Assembly (NCBI RefSeq): GCF_001904725.1
Contig: NZ_MRCE01000042.1
Coordinates: 1 to 51,570, forward strand
DNA from: Phormidium ambiguum IAM M-71
GTDB taxonomy: Bacteria > Cyanobacteriota > Cyanobacteriia > Cyanobacteriales > Aerosakkonemataceae
DNA length: 51,570 nt
Reading direction: 5' to 3'
Part shown: positions 1 through 8,925 of the stretch, one piece after another
Position numbering within the stretch: position 1 is the stretch's first letter
How the letters are laid out: each line of letters starts with the position of its first letter
Notes under the pieces: model-generated
What the model saw: only the letters and a program-made list of their open reading frames with translations
What the model was told of the DNA's origin: nothing
Database searches by the model: none
Program-made: the position numbers and the translations under genes

Positions 1-82
1 TATCACTATTCTTTTGCGGAACTCAAGTGAATATGCTTTCATTAGCTTTGGCTACTAAATGATATTTTATTGTACCTCATAA

Positions 83-180
83 CAGCGCGAAGCGCTGTAA
101 TTAACCCCACCCCAAACCCCTCCCCGTCTACGGGGAGGGGCTATGATTTAAGCGCAATTTTACAGAGAATTGGTATACCT
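83..180 (+). repeat. Dispersed palindromic repeat, copy 1
   Basis: A short hairpin (CAGCGC, GAA loop, GCGCTG, 83-97) is followed by a C-rich block with a second hairpin (CCCCTCCCCG/CGGGGAGGGG) and a tail of the form AGCGCAATTTTACAGAGAAT. The block and tail recur in reverse orientation at 36691-36779 and in degraded form at 18971-19038. The tail similarity is strong enough for common descent, so I treat it as a MITE-like or REP-like element. An open frame runs through it into the first kinase, but that frame is repeat-derived and not the kinase start. Confidence 0.7.
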
Positions 181-246
181 GTTACGATGAAGCTGTTTTT
201 CCAATTTGCAGTTAAATTAGTAAGAATAAGTCTGCTAGGAGTGGGG

Positions 247-1671
247 ATGCTGCAAGCGGGAAAATTGTTACAGGGAAGATACCAATTAAAGGAATGTTTA
301 GCGCAGAACGCGGGAAGACAAACTTGGATTGCGATCGATCGAGGAGTGTCAGCTGAAGAGAAAGTTATTGTTAAATTTCTGGCTTTTAGCCCGGAAATGC
401 AATGGGAAGATTTTAAGCTTTTTGAGCGAGAAGCGCAAGTCTTAAAAAATATTTCTCATCCCCGGATTCCTAAATATCGGGATTATTTTTCTGTGGATAA
501 ACAGGTAGGTTCTGGTTTATATTGGTTTGCGTTGGTGCAAGATTATATTCCGGGAAATTCGCTGCAAACTTTGATTGAAGAAGGAAAACATTTTACAGAA
601 AAACAAGTGCGATCGATCGCCGATCAATTATTAAGAATTCTCTGTTTTCTGCATGAACTTTCCCCGCCTGTGCTGCATCGAGATATTAAACCAAGTAATT
701 TGATTTTAGGGGACGATCGCAAATTATATATAGTGGATTTTGGCGCAGTTCAAGAACAAGGTGCGGCGGAAGGTGTGACTTTTACTGTTGTTGGTACGGC
801 GGGTTATGCACCATTAGAACAGTTTTGGGGAAAAGCAGTTCCAGCTTCCGATCTTTACTCTTTGGGTGCAACTTTAATTCATATTTTAACTGGGGTTCCA
901 CCTGTGGATTTACCACAAAAGAATTTAAAAATTCAATTCCGCGATCGAATTAGTATTAATCCTAATTTTGTTTATTGGATTGAAGCATTAACCGCACCAG
1001 ATTTAAGCCAACGTTACCAAACTGCACAACAAGCTTTAATTGATTTAAGAAACAATCGTTATTTAAATGCACCGCTACAAAAATTTTCCTTATTTCCTGA
1101 AAGTAAAGTTCAAATTTGGCGATCGCCTACTCAGTTAAAAGTCGAAATTACCGGACGAGGAGTTTTAATTTTTGCTGATGCGATCGCTTTATTTTTAAAA
1201 TTAATTGTCGCCAGTTCTTCTTTATTAAGTCTTTTAGTAATGTTTATTTTATTAGGTGGTTCCCTAGCTGTAATTTTAAGTGCTATTATTATCAATTATT
1301 TGAATTTGTCTTTGGCTGTTCTGTTCATTGCTGTACTCATTTTTACATATTTACTTCTAGAAAAGTTTAGCTCATCCTTGGCTAAAGAATTATCTAAATT
1401 ACTAACTCACTTTCAATGGCGAAAAGTAAGATTAACAGATTATTGCATATTTGGCGATCGACAAAATTTTGTATTAGAACAGAAGTTATGGGGTTGGAGT
1501 TTTTGGCGAAATCATGTAGAAACAAAACAAGTTAAACAAGTACAATTTACAAAAATTTCGGGAATAATTCTTGAAACAAACTTTTCCCAATATACTTTTG
1601 GTCAAGATTTAAGTGAGGCAGAGTGTCAATGGTTGAGTCAACAAATGCAAGACTGGCTTGAGGATGTATAA
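247..1671 (+). CDS. Ser/Thr protein kinase with C-terminal membrane segments (tandem copy 1)
   Basis: Protein kinase of 474 aa. Invariant Lys is K43 (VIVK), the catalytic loop is HRDIKPSN with D146, and the Mg-binding DFG is at 164-166. The glycine-rich loop is degenerate (AQNAGRQTW instead of GxGxxG), as in both neighbouring copies. Residues about 320-371 form two or more hydrophobic helices, followed by a roughly 100-aa C-terminal domain ending in an LSEAECQWLSQQMQDWL-type motif that copy 3 shares. The frame is open from 70, but ATG 247 is preferred: an AGGAG lies 5 bp upstream and the start then aligns with copy 3 (MLQxxxxLQGRYQLK). It is probably the first gene of a three-kinase operon, since the next ORF begins 17 bp downstream. 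Substrates cannot be read from the sequence. Confidence 0.9.
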   Translation: MLQAGKLLQGRYQLKECLAQNAGRQTWIAIDRGVSAEEKVIVKFLAFSPEMQWEDFKLFEREAQVLKNISHPRIPKYRDYFSVDKQVGSGLYWFALVQDYIPGNSLQTLIEEGKHFTEKQVRSIADQLLRILCFLHELSPPVLHRDIKPSNLILGDDRKLYIVDFGAVQEQGAAEGVTFTVVGTAGYAPLEQFWGKAVPASDLYSLGATLIHILTGVPPVDLPQKNLKIQFRDRISINPNFVYWIEALTAPDLSQRYQTAQQALIDLRNNRYLNAPLQKFSLFPESKVQIWRSPTQLKVEITGRGVLIFADAIALFLKLIVASSSLLSLLVMFILLGGSLAVILSAIIINYLNLSLAVLFIAVLIFTYLLLEKFSSSLAKELSKLLTHFQWRKVRLTDYCIFGDRQNFVLEQKLWGWSFWRNHVETKQVKQVQFTKISGIILETNFSQYTFGQDLSEAECQWLSQQMQDWLEDV

Positions 1672-1688
1672 AACTGAGGAAAATTACC

Positions 1689-2681
1689 ATGCTAGCTACC
1701 CAACAAATTTTATGCGATCGTTATAAACTCAAAAAACAATTAGGCAAAAACCCAGGCAGACAAACTTGGTTAGCTGAAGACATTTCGACTGAATCAAAAA
1801 AACTGGTAATTGTTAAATTGTTAGCCGTCAGTCCCCTAACAGACTGGCAAGAATTAAAGTTATTTGAAAGAGAAGCTAAAGTATTAGCTAATTTAAATCA
1901 TCCCAAAATTCCCCAATATCTTGATTATTTCTCTATTGATGAACAAGCAAGCACTGGTTTGATTTGGTTTGGTTTAGCACAAAAATATATTCCCGGTAAT
2001 TCATTACAAGAAATCCTCAATCAAGGCAGAAAATTTTATCCTCCAGAAGTGCGTTCTTTTGCCATCCAAATATTAGAAATTTTAATTTATTTGCATGAAT
2101 TAAGTCCCCCAGTTTTACACCGAGATATTAAACCAAGCAACTTAGTTTTAGGAAAAGACCGCAAAATTTACTTAGTAGATTTTGGTGCAGTTCAAGACAA
2201 AGCTAAAGCCGAAGGAGTAACTTTTACTGTAGTTGGTACTAATGGCTATGTTCCGCCGGAACAGTTATGGGGAAAAGCCGTTCCCGCTTCTGATTTATAT
2301 GCGCTAGGAGCAACTTTAATTCATTTATTAACAGGCATTTCTCCTGCTGATTTAACTCAACAAACGAAAATAAAATTTACTGATAGAATCTTATTTATCC
2401 CTAGCTTTACTGGTTGGTTGGAAAAACTCACAGAACCAGCAGCAGAAAAGCGATTTAATTCAGCAAGAGAAGCATTAAAAGCTTTAAAAGAACCAGCAAT
2501 AGTAAGAACAAATTTTCCTGGGAGTAGCTATATTAATCTAAATAAACCAGTTAATTATGGTCGGTTACTTTTTTTATCTTTTAGTGGGATTGTCTTAAGT
2601 TGTTTCATAGTCTTTGGTATTGTTTATACTTTTGTCAATAGCATAGATACACCAGAACATCTACAAGATAAAATTGATTAA
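1689..2681 (+). CDS. Ser/Thr protein kinase, short form with one TM helix (tandem copy 2)
   Basis: Kinase of 330 aa, closely similar to its two neighbours. K43 lies in VIVK, D146 in HRDIKPSN, and DFG is at 164-166. The P-loop is the atypical LGKNPGRQTW. After the kinase domain (about 10-270) there is only one hydrophobic helix (about 293-316) and a short polar tail, so it lacks the C-terminal domain of copies 1 and 3. A TGAGGA ribosome-binding site precedes ATG 1689. The stop is 21 bp before the start of copy 3, which supports one transcript. Either this copy lost its C-terminal module or it never had one. Confidence 0.9.
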   Translation: MLATQQILCDRYKLKKQLGKNPGRQTWLAEDISTESKKLVIVKLLAVSPLTDWQELKLFEREAKVLANLNHPKIPQYLDYFSIDEQASTGLIWFGLAQKYIPGNSLQEILNQGRKFYPPEVRSFAIQILEILIYLHELSPPVLHRDIKPSNLVLGKDRKIYLVDFGAVQDKAKAEGVTFTVVGTNGYVPPEQLWGKAVPASDLYALGATLIHLLTGISPADLTQQTKIKFTDRILFIPSFTGWLEKLTEPAAEKRFNSAREALKALKEPAIVRTNFPGSSYINLNKPVNYGRLLFLSFSGIVLSCFIVFGIVYTFVNSIDTPEHLQDKID

Positions 2682-2702
2682 TTGGCGCAGGGAGTCGGAA
2701 AA

Positions 2703-4067
2703 ATGCTGCAAGTAGAGCAAGTTTTACAGGGACGTTACCAACTCAAACACAAACTAGGTCAAAACGCTGGTAGACAAACTTGGTTAGCCGAAGATATACA
2801 AACAAAGCCTGCGGAAAAAGTAATAGTTAAATTGCTATTTTTTGGCGGTGATATTCAATGGGATGACTTAAAGTTGTTTGAACGAGAAGCGCAAATATTG
2901 AAACATTTAAAACATCCCCAAATTCCTCAATATCGAGATTATTTCTCCATTGACGATCGCGTACTCTGGTTTGGGTTAGTTCAAGAATATATCCCTGGTG
3001 AATCTTTGAAAGAATTACTGACAATGGGAAAAAGGTTTACTGAGAAAGAAGTGCGACAAATTGCGGAATCATTATTAAATATTTTAAGTTATTTACACGA
3101 ATTAAATCCACCTGTATTACATCGAGATATTAAACCTAGCAATATAATTTTAGCTAAAAATAAACAAATATATTTAGTTGATTTTGGTGCAGTTCAAGAC
3201 AAAGCAGCGATCGAAGGTGCAACATTTACTGTTGTAGGAACTTACGGTTATGCACCGTTGGAACAATTTGGGGGAAGAACGGTTCCCGCCTCAGATTTAT
3301 ATGCGTTGGGAGCAACTTTAATTCATTTATTAACTGGAATTTCTCCGGCTGATTTACCGCAAAAAGATTTACGGATTCATTTTAGCGATCGCACCAATGC
3401 AAACCTCAAATTTATTCAGTGGATTGAAAAACTCACAGAACCATCATTAGAAAAACGCTTTATGAAAGCTGAAGAAGCTTTGAAATCACTAAAAAATAAC
3501 CGTTTTTATAATCTCCCAGTTAAAAAAGTTACTCAACCCCAAGATAAAAGAATTAAAATTAATCGTTCTCGACATACTTTATTTATTAAATTACCTAATC
3601 GTAAACTATCATTGGGAGAAGCTATTGCTTCTATCGCCATCATCATATTATTATGTCAATTTAGTTTCGCTAGTATAGTGCTAATTTTGCATTCCGTACT
3701 AAATGCTTCGGTTTTTTCTTTCAGCTTACACAGTTTATTGTTATCGCTGTGGCTTTTTTTAGGATATCGTTTTTCACTCAATAAATTTGGTTATCAAACA
3801 ATCTCTTTCAAAGCGCAAAGTTTCTTAATTGAAAAATGGTTATTCAATTACTGCGCTCATCAGAAGAAAGGTTCTATTTCCGATATTCAAGATGTTTTTC
3901 AAAGCATCCAAGTTAGTCATAAATTTTCTTTTCAAACAAATGCCAAAGAAGAAGAAATGGTAACTATTCAAACGATCGACAAAAGGTATTCTTTTGGGTT
4001 GGGACTTAGTGCGATCGAATGTTTTTGGTTAGCACAAGAAATTAAAGACTGGCTAAATTCGCGCTAA
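2703..4067 (+). CDS. Ser/Thr protein kinase with C-terminal membrane segments (tandem copy 3)
   Basis: Kinase of 454 aa. Key residues are K43 (VIVK), D142 (HRDIKPSN) and DFG at 160-162, with the P-loop LGQNAGRQTW. A hydrophobic stretch around 310-370 is followed by a C-terminal domain like that of copy 1 (LSAIECFWLAQEIKDWL). A TTG at 2682 is in frame, but ATG 2703 matches the start of copy 1 and has GGGAG about 8 bp upstream. The last 26 bp overlap, in antisense, the 3' end of the helicase-like gene on the other strand, so the two coding sequences are convergent. Confidence 0.9.
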   Translation: MLQVEQVLQGRYQLKHKLGQNAGRQTWLAEDIQTKPAEKVIVKLLFFGGDIQWDDLKLFEREAQILKHLKHPQIPQYRDYFSIDDRVLWFGLVQEYIPGESLKELLTMGKRFTEKEVRQIAESLLNILSYLHELNPPVLHRDIKPSNIILAKNKQIYLVDFGAVQDKAAIEGATFTVVGTYGYAPLEQFGGRTVPASDLYALGATLIHLLTGISPADLPQKDLRIHFSDRTNANLKFIQWIEKLTEPSLEKRFMKAEEALKSLKNNRFYNLPVKKVTQPQDKRIKINRSRHTLFIKLPNRKLSLGEAIASIAIIILLCQFSFASIVLILHSVLNASVFSFSLHSLLLSLWLFLGYRFSLNKFGYQTISFKAQSFLIEKWLFNYCAHQKKGSISDIQDVFQSIQVSHKFSFQTNAKEEEMVTIQTIDKRYSFGLGLSAIECFWLAQEIKDWLNSR

Positions 4068-6249
4068 GTACAGGAACCGCCGCATTTATTAATGTTAATA
4101 AAGGCCCATTTTGTTCTTGTCCATTCACTGCTAAATCGCTATGACACAAGTAAAGTTTTTCTCCTGTCCGACTGAGCAAATCTTTTAAAATTCGTTGTAA
4201 TCTTTCCTCTCCTTCTTTATTTTCATCCTCTGTTGTCCAGGGTTGAGCAAAGCGTTTTTGTAAGAACAATTGTGCGCCAAATAAGTTAGCTGCACCTCCA
4301 CTTAACCAAAGGGGTGAACCTGCATCTAACCAAAATTGCCACTTATGAAATCTCCGACTAGAACGGTATTGGAAAATATTAGCTAAAGTGACAGCTTGCT
4401 TGGTAATTCCAAATAATTTAACCGGGTAAGGATTCGCAGTAATTGTGCCGCTTCTGAGCAGTTGAATAAAACGACCAATGGTAGTATTAGGTAAGGTGTT
4501 ACTACTATCCATTTTTCGCATTCTGGCATCAACTTCCCAATATTGTTGAGCAGTTTCAATTAATTCTCGTAATGCTGATAAATTGTCATAAGGAAGATAG
4601 CTACCATGCCACAAAAACCGTTGAATTGCTCTGTCTAAAACGTAAACTGGATTAGGAATTAAATGTTGTTCTTGTTGCGATCGCTGTTCTTCTATCCATT
4701 GCATAATCTCTTCATAAGCTTGAGTGGCGCGATATCCTAATCTATCCCAACGCGCAAAGGTTTTTACAGGTAATAATTTGGGTAATTCTATATCTGGTTG
4801 ATAACAATAATCTGCTAATAAACCTGCACGAACTGGATCGATCCAATGTTCAATTTTAGATTGGGAATTCGGTTCTCCGCTATGAACTTGTCTAGCACTT
4901 AAAACGATTAACATTTCTGCGATCGCATTTTTATCTACTAATCTTCCTAAACTAGGATAAATTAGTGCTAATAAAGTTAGTAAAGCGCGAATAATTGGCG
5001 AACTAGCTAAAGCACGTTGATCGTTTAAAGATTCAACTTCCACGCCTTTATTAGAAAGAATTTCGATTAAAGTATAACGTGCGATCGCATCTAAACCTGG
5101 TGCAATTACTGCTACTTCTTGCGGTTGAACTTTCCCCGATTTAACTGCATCAATAATTACTTCTGCCGTTTGGCGTAATAATTGCGATCGAGAAGTTGTT
5201 TGAATTGACTGGATTTCTTCTGGCAAATTAAACATTAACATAGGATCGCTAACAGCTTCTACTATTGTCATTCCCCAAGTATCTGCTAAAGATTCTCCTA
5301 ATAAATTAGTTAACCTTTCTACTCGACAAAGAGTAGCTAATTGCGCCATGCGATCGGGGTCAGCACCTAACCCTAACCTAACTTTTCCTTCAGGATTAAA
5401 AGTAAATGCACCAGCTGCACCATGAGTTAACAAAAACTCAAAAACATCACCTGCGATCGCCGGATAATCATCCACATCATCCGCTAAAACTAACCGATAG
5501 CGTCGCAATAAATGTTGCTGATAAGTTTCGTTAGGTAATAAATATCGCCAATATAATTCGGCAATAATTCCGTAAGTTAATAAACCTTTTTGCCAACACC
5601 AATCTCGCCAACGCAGTAACATTTCTAAAGGAATTGTCACTGATGACTGGGGATTAGTAATTAATAAATCATCATTTTCTGACTCATTAGGAAAACCTTG
5701 TTCTAAAATTTGTGGTAAATTTTCTATTGGCGTACCGCTTAAACCTGCTAATAACAATAAGTCTAAAGCACGGCGCACTAAACGATATTCATTTACCCCC
5801 ATTTTTACCGCAATTCCCCGATCTAATTCCGGTCTCCATAGCTGAGTCGCAAACTCTTGTTCCGCTTCTGGACGCAGACGCAACGGAAATTGTGCAGGCA
5901 AATTCAACTGTTGAATTAATAACGGCCAAAATAGAGTTACTTCATTTTCAAAAAACGCTAAAGGTGTCGTAGTTTGAACTGCTAAATTAGGTTTGGCGTT
6001 GCTGATGCGATCGGTTAATTCAATCCGATTATCTCCATTCGCAGCAAATACTAAAACTGCTGGGACACCTTGCTTGGCAATTAAACGACGTTTTCTCGGA
6101 GAAATCTTTTGAGCAATTATATTATCTCCCGCAGCTATATTCCCTAAATCAAAGCCTAACTCTGACCAATGACAAAACTGCTCTATTAAACGTGCTGTTT
6201 TTCTACTGCGGCTGGAACCAGAAATCCAAATGGATTCAGAAGACACCAT
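4042..6249 (-). CDS. Helicase-like 'recombinase family' protein with degenerate Walker A
   Basis: Protein of 735 aa. The N-terminus has a P-loop-like GSSRSRKTARL, where the usual GKT is RKT. A Walker B-like segment (RLVLADDVDDY) lies about 250 residues further on, and C-terminal blocks resemble UvrD/AddB-like inactivated helicase folds. Cyanobacterial homologues are, from memory, usually labelled 'recombinase family protein' without experimental support. ATG 6249 is chosen over 6282 because GGGAGGA sits 5 bp upstream. It is divergent from pxcA and overlaps kinase 3 by 26 bp at its 3' end. A role in DNA repair or recombination is inference only. Confidence 0.7.
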   Translation of the reverse strand: MVSSESIWISGSSRSRKTARLIEQFCHWSELGFDLGNIAAGDNIIAQKISPRKRRLIAKQGVPAVLVFAANGDNRIELTDRISNAKPNLAVQTTTPLAFFENEVTLFWPLLIQQLNLPAQFPLRLRPEAEQEFATQLWRPELDRGIAVKMGVNEYRLVRRALDLLLLAGLSGTPIENLPQILEQGFPNESENDDLLITNPQSSVTIPLEMLLRWRDWCWQKGLLTYGIIAELYWRYLLPNETYQQHLLRRYRLVLADDVDDYPAIAGDVFEFLLTHGAAGAFTFNPEGKVRLGLGADPDRMAQLATLCRVERLTNLLGESLADTWGMTIVEAVSDPMLMFNLPEEIQSIQTTSRSQLLRQTAEVIIDAVKSGKVQPQEVAVIAPGLDAIARYTLIEILSNKGVEVESLNDQRALASSPIIRALLTLLALIYPSLGRLVDKNAIAEMLIVLSARQVHSGEPNSQSKIEHWIDPVRAGLLADYCYQPDIELPKLLPVKTFARWDRLGYRATQAYEEIMQWIEEQRSQQEQHLIPNPVYVLDRAIQRFLWHGSYLPYDNLSALRELIETAQQYWEVDARMRKMDSSNTLPNTTIGRFIQLLRSGTITANPYPVKLFGITKQAVTLANIFQYRSSRRFHKWQFWLDAGSPLWLSGGAANLFGAQLFLQKRFAQPWTTEDENKEGEERLQRILKDLLSRTGEKLYLCHSDLAVNGQEQNGPLLTLINAAVPVLSANLASL

Positions 6250-6352
6250 TTTTCCTCCCTTGAATCTGCTATCATACCACATACATTAGAAAACAAAAGC
6301 TATAGGATTACCTCTTAAACAATTAAAATCAAAATTCACAGCGATTTCTATC

Positions 6353-7729
6353 ATGATTAACAGCATTTTTACATCCATCGAAGGGTTAGTACGCTCGGTT
6401 AAAGATTGGTACTTTGACACACCAGAAAGAGCCTTAGAACAAGCTTACAATGCAGCTTTACAAATTAAAGCCATTGAAGACGAATATTTTGAAGGCAATA
6501 AAATTTCTATCAATCAAGCTGATTATAGCGATAGTGTCAAAGCGTATTTTCGCTCAGAATTAAGACAAAATTTAACGATCGCCAATAATCGCTTACGAGA
6601 ATTTAAAGCTAGTAGTTCTTTCCTCAATTTAATTAATAGTCAAAAAAATGTCAAATCTCCAGGTAGTTCTGTAGATAATAATGGGAAAAACTACCCCAGA
6701 ACATCCAACTCTCAACAAGTCACGGTAACATTAGAAAAACTCAAGTTTATTGACCAAATTACCGCTAAGTACAAGCCCAAAAATCCCATTAATGCTAAAA
6801 GTACATCTACATCCTTAGTGGTTGTTCCCCAAAATAATACTAAATTGGATTTGAGTGAAATTAATGGTTTAAATAATGAGAACGAACTTTTAGGTCGTCC
6901 TCAAAATGAAACAAATGAATTTGAAACAGTGATTGATAAAACTGGGGTATTACCTAGATCGATTTTTTCCACATTAAATAAAATTCAACGAGAATTAGAT
7001 CCTGAGTCAGAACAAGAAGTAATCAAAAAATACCGTACTTCCAAAGCGAAAACGATTATTTCTCTGCGGTTTATTTTAACATTAATTATTGTTCCTTTAT
7101 TAACCTTTCAATTGTTTAAGATTGTAGTGGCGGGGCCGATCGTAAACAACTTAGTCGAAAGAAACAAAATTAGTCTATTCATCAATCGAGACTTGGAAGA
7201 AGAAGCACTTACAGAATTAAGAAACTATGAGCAACGCCTAAAATTTGATTATTTAATTTCTGGAACCCCAAAACTTTCTCCAGAAACAATGGAAGAAAGA
7301 TTGCAAGAAAGAGCTAATGAAATTGCTGAAGAATCTCGCCGGACTAGCGCCAATGCAGTAAAAAATGTGTTCTCTGATTTGGCAGCAATAGCAATGTTTG
7401 TTGTAGTCCTGATGTTGAGTCGTCGAGAAATTGCAATTTTGAAATCTTTTATGGATGAAGTTGTCTATGGACTTAGCGATAGTGCCAAAGCTTTTATTAT
7501 TATTCTCTTAACTGATATCTTCGTTGGTTATCACTCGCCACATGGATGGGAAGTACTCTTAGAAAATTTAGCGCGTCATTTAGGATTACCAGAAAGTCGG
7601 GATTTTATCTTTTTGTTTATTGCTACGTTCCCAGTAATTTTAGATACCGTGTTTAAGTATTGGATCTTCAGATACTTAAATCGGATATCTCCATCCGCTG
7701 TCGCAACTTACAGAAATATGAATGAATAA
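6353..7729 (+). CDS. pxcA: Proton extrusion protein PxcA (CemA family)
   Basis: Membrane protein of 458 aa. The N-terminus (SVKDWYFDTPERALEQAY) and the C-terminal CemA domain are recognisable. Four hydrophobic helices lie in the second half (about 235-262, 341-360, 376-393 and 422-445), after a long hydrophilic N-terminal region of low complexity (about 80-200) that is typical of the cyanobacterial PxcA branch and absent from chloroplast CemA. In the family it supports light-induced proton extrusion and thereby inorganic carbon uptake and pH homeostasis. No strong ribosome-binding site precedes ATG 6353. It is divergent from the gene ending at 6249. Confidence 0.9.
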   Translation: MINSIFTSIEGLVRSVKDWYFDTPERALEQAYNAALQIKAIEDEYFEGNKISINQADYSDSVKAYFRSELRQNLTIANNRLREFKASSSFLNLINSQKNVKSPGSSVDNNGKNYPRTSNSQQVTVTLEKLKFIDQITAKYKPKNPINAKSTSTSLVVVPQNNTKLDLSEINGLNNENELLGRPQNETNEFETVIDKTGVLPRSIFSTLNKIQRELDPESEQEVIKKYRTSKAKTIISLRFILTLIIVPLLTFQLFKIVVAGPIVNNLVERNKISLFINRDLEEEALTELRNYEQRLKFDYLISGTPKLSPETMEERLQERANEIAEESRRTSANAVKNVFSDLAAIAMFVVVLMLSRREIAILKSFMDEVVYGLSDSAKAFIIILLTDIFVGYHSPHGWEVLLENLARHLGLPESRDFIFLFIATFPVILDTVFKYWIFRYLNRISPSAVATYRNMNE

Positions 7730-7867
7730 ACTTGTATCCAATGTCTCTACTTTTGGGGAAATGATTATTATGTAAAAAGATGTGCCAGCGGAGGGGCTGT
7801 CATTTATCCTGACAAAAAACGATCGCACTCCGCCTAAACTAAAATTAAGCAAAGCTTGGCAAACATC

Positions 7868-8533
7868 ATGAAGCATTCCTCTAACTGTAACCCAGTACTT
7901 CTAGTTCACGGCATTAACGATACTGCCACAGTTTTCTGTAAAATGACTCCCAGATTAGCGAGAAAAGGTTGGCAAGTCCACGACATAGATTTAACTCCTA
8001 ACAATTGCGATCGACCTTTAGACTATTTAGCCAAACAAATTGCTCATTACATAGAAAAAACTTTTCCTCCCGAACAACCTGTGGATATTGTTGGGTTTAG
8101 TATGGGAGGAATCGTCAGTCGTTATTACATTCAAAGGTTAGGTGGGATCGATCGCGTACATCGCTTTATCACCGTTTCTTCACCCCATCGCGGCACCGTT
8201 TTAGCCTATCTTCTCGATCGTCCAGGTAGTATTCAAATGCGTCCAGATAGTCATTTCTTGGCAGACTTAAATCGTGATTTAAATATGTTGGAACGCATTA
8301 ACTTTACCTCCATCTGGACACCCTTCGATTTAATGATTGTTCCGCCGACAAGTTCGCAACTTTTTGTTGGTCAAGATATCCAAGTACCAGTTGCTTTTCA
8401 TGCCTGGATGATTACCGATTCAAAAGCGATCGCAGCCGTAGTAAACGCCCTTTCCGAACCACTCAGACAGCATCACCCACTTGGGAAAACTCCGCCTCCC
8501 CGAAAATTGCCGAAAATTGACAATAAAATTTAA
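7868..8533 (+). CDS. Alpha/beta-hydrolase, triacylglycerol lipase type
   Basis: Protein of 221 aa. It has the oxyanion-hole motif LLVHG (11-15), the nucleophile elbow GFSMGG (76-81, Ser78), a candidate acid in the TPFDLMI segment and a candidate His in AFHAWM. ATG 7868 is preferred over an upstream in-frame TTG at 7856. No clear signal peptide is present, so it may act inside the cell. The substrate is unknown; 'lipase' reflects fold similarity. Its last 71 bp overlap the convergent VOC gene on the minus strand. Confidence 0.8.
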   Translation: MKHSSNCNPVLLVHGINDTATVFCKMTPRLARKGWQVHDIDLTPNNCDRPLDYLAKQIAHYIEKTFPPEQPVDIVGFSMGGIVSRYYIQRLGGIDRVHRFITVSSPHRGTVLAYLLDRPGSIQMRPDSHFLADLNRDLNMLERINFTSIWTPFDLMIVPPTSSQLFVGQDIQVPVAFHAWMITDSKAIAAVVNALSEPLRQHHPLGKTPPPRKLPKIDNKI

Positions 8534-8894
8534 ATTCCAAAAAATTGTAAAACGGATCTTCTAAAAAGAAAGTCCGATGTTCCGTAGGCAACCCCCCAAA
8601 TCTTCGTTTTGGTTCTTGATAAAAACGCAGTTGCTTTTGTTGCGCCCTTTCTAACAAACTTTCCCAGTCTGCTTCCTCAGTAAAAATTAAGCCAAAATGC
8701 CTGGGATAAATCCCTTTTTGCGGTATCAACAATTCTTTGCTAACATGAGCAACAATCTGATGACCGTAAAGATTGAGAATTAATGAATTTGCCGTTTCTC
8801 GGCCAACTTCGCACCCCAAACCATCAACATAAAACTCTTTAGTTTGGGCTATGTTAGCTACAGGAAAGGCAAGATGAAATAATACTTGGTGCAT
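8463..8894 (-). CDS. VOC (glyoxalase/dioxygenase) superfamily protein
   Basis: Protein of 143 aa with the VOC beta-alpha-beta pattern: LFHLAFPV at the start, FYVDGLGCEVG, and the metal-site block FFLEDPFYNFLEFKFY near the C-terminus. Candidate metal ligands are His7, His86 and the Glu of LEFK. In cyanobacteria this subgroup is annotated as a glyoxalase-like dioxygenase without an assigned substrate. The 3' end overlaps the lipase gene by 71 bp in antisense, and the DUF92 gene diverges 31 bp from its start. Confidence 0.8.
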   Translation of the reverse strand: MHQVLFHLAFPVANIAQTKEFYVDGLGCEVGRETANSLILNLYGHQIVAHVSKELLIPQKGIYPRHFGLIFTEEADWESLLERAQQKQLRFYQEPKRRFGGLPTEHRTFFLEDPFYNFLEFKFYCQFSAIFGEAEFSQVGDAV

Positions 8895-8925
8895 AATTTA
8901 CTGTTTCACAAGAGGTTGTTATTCA

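Noticed and set aside
70-246. N-terminal extension of the first kinase
   Set aside because: The 59 codons upstream of ATG 247 run through a dispersed repeat, and the internal ATG has a good ribosome-binding site and matches the start of copy 3.
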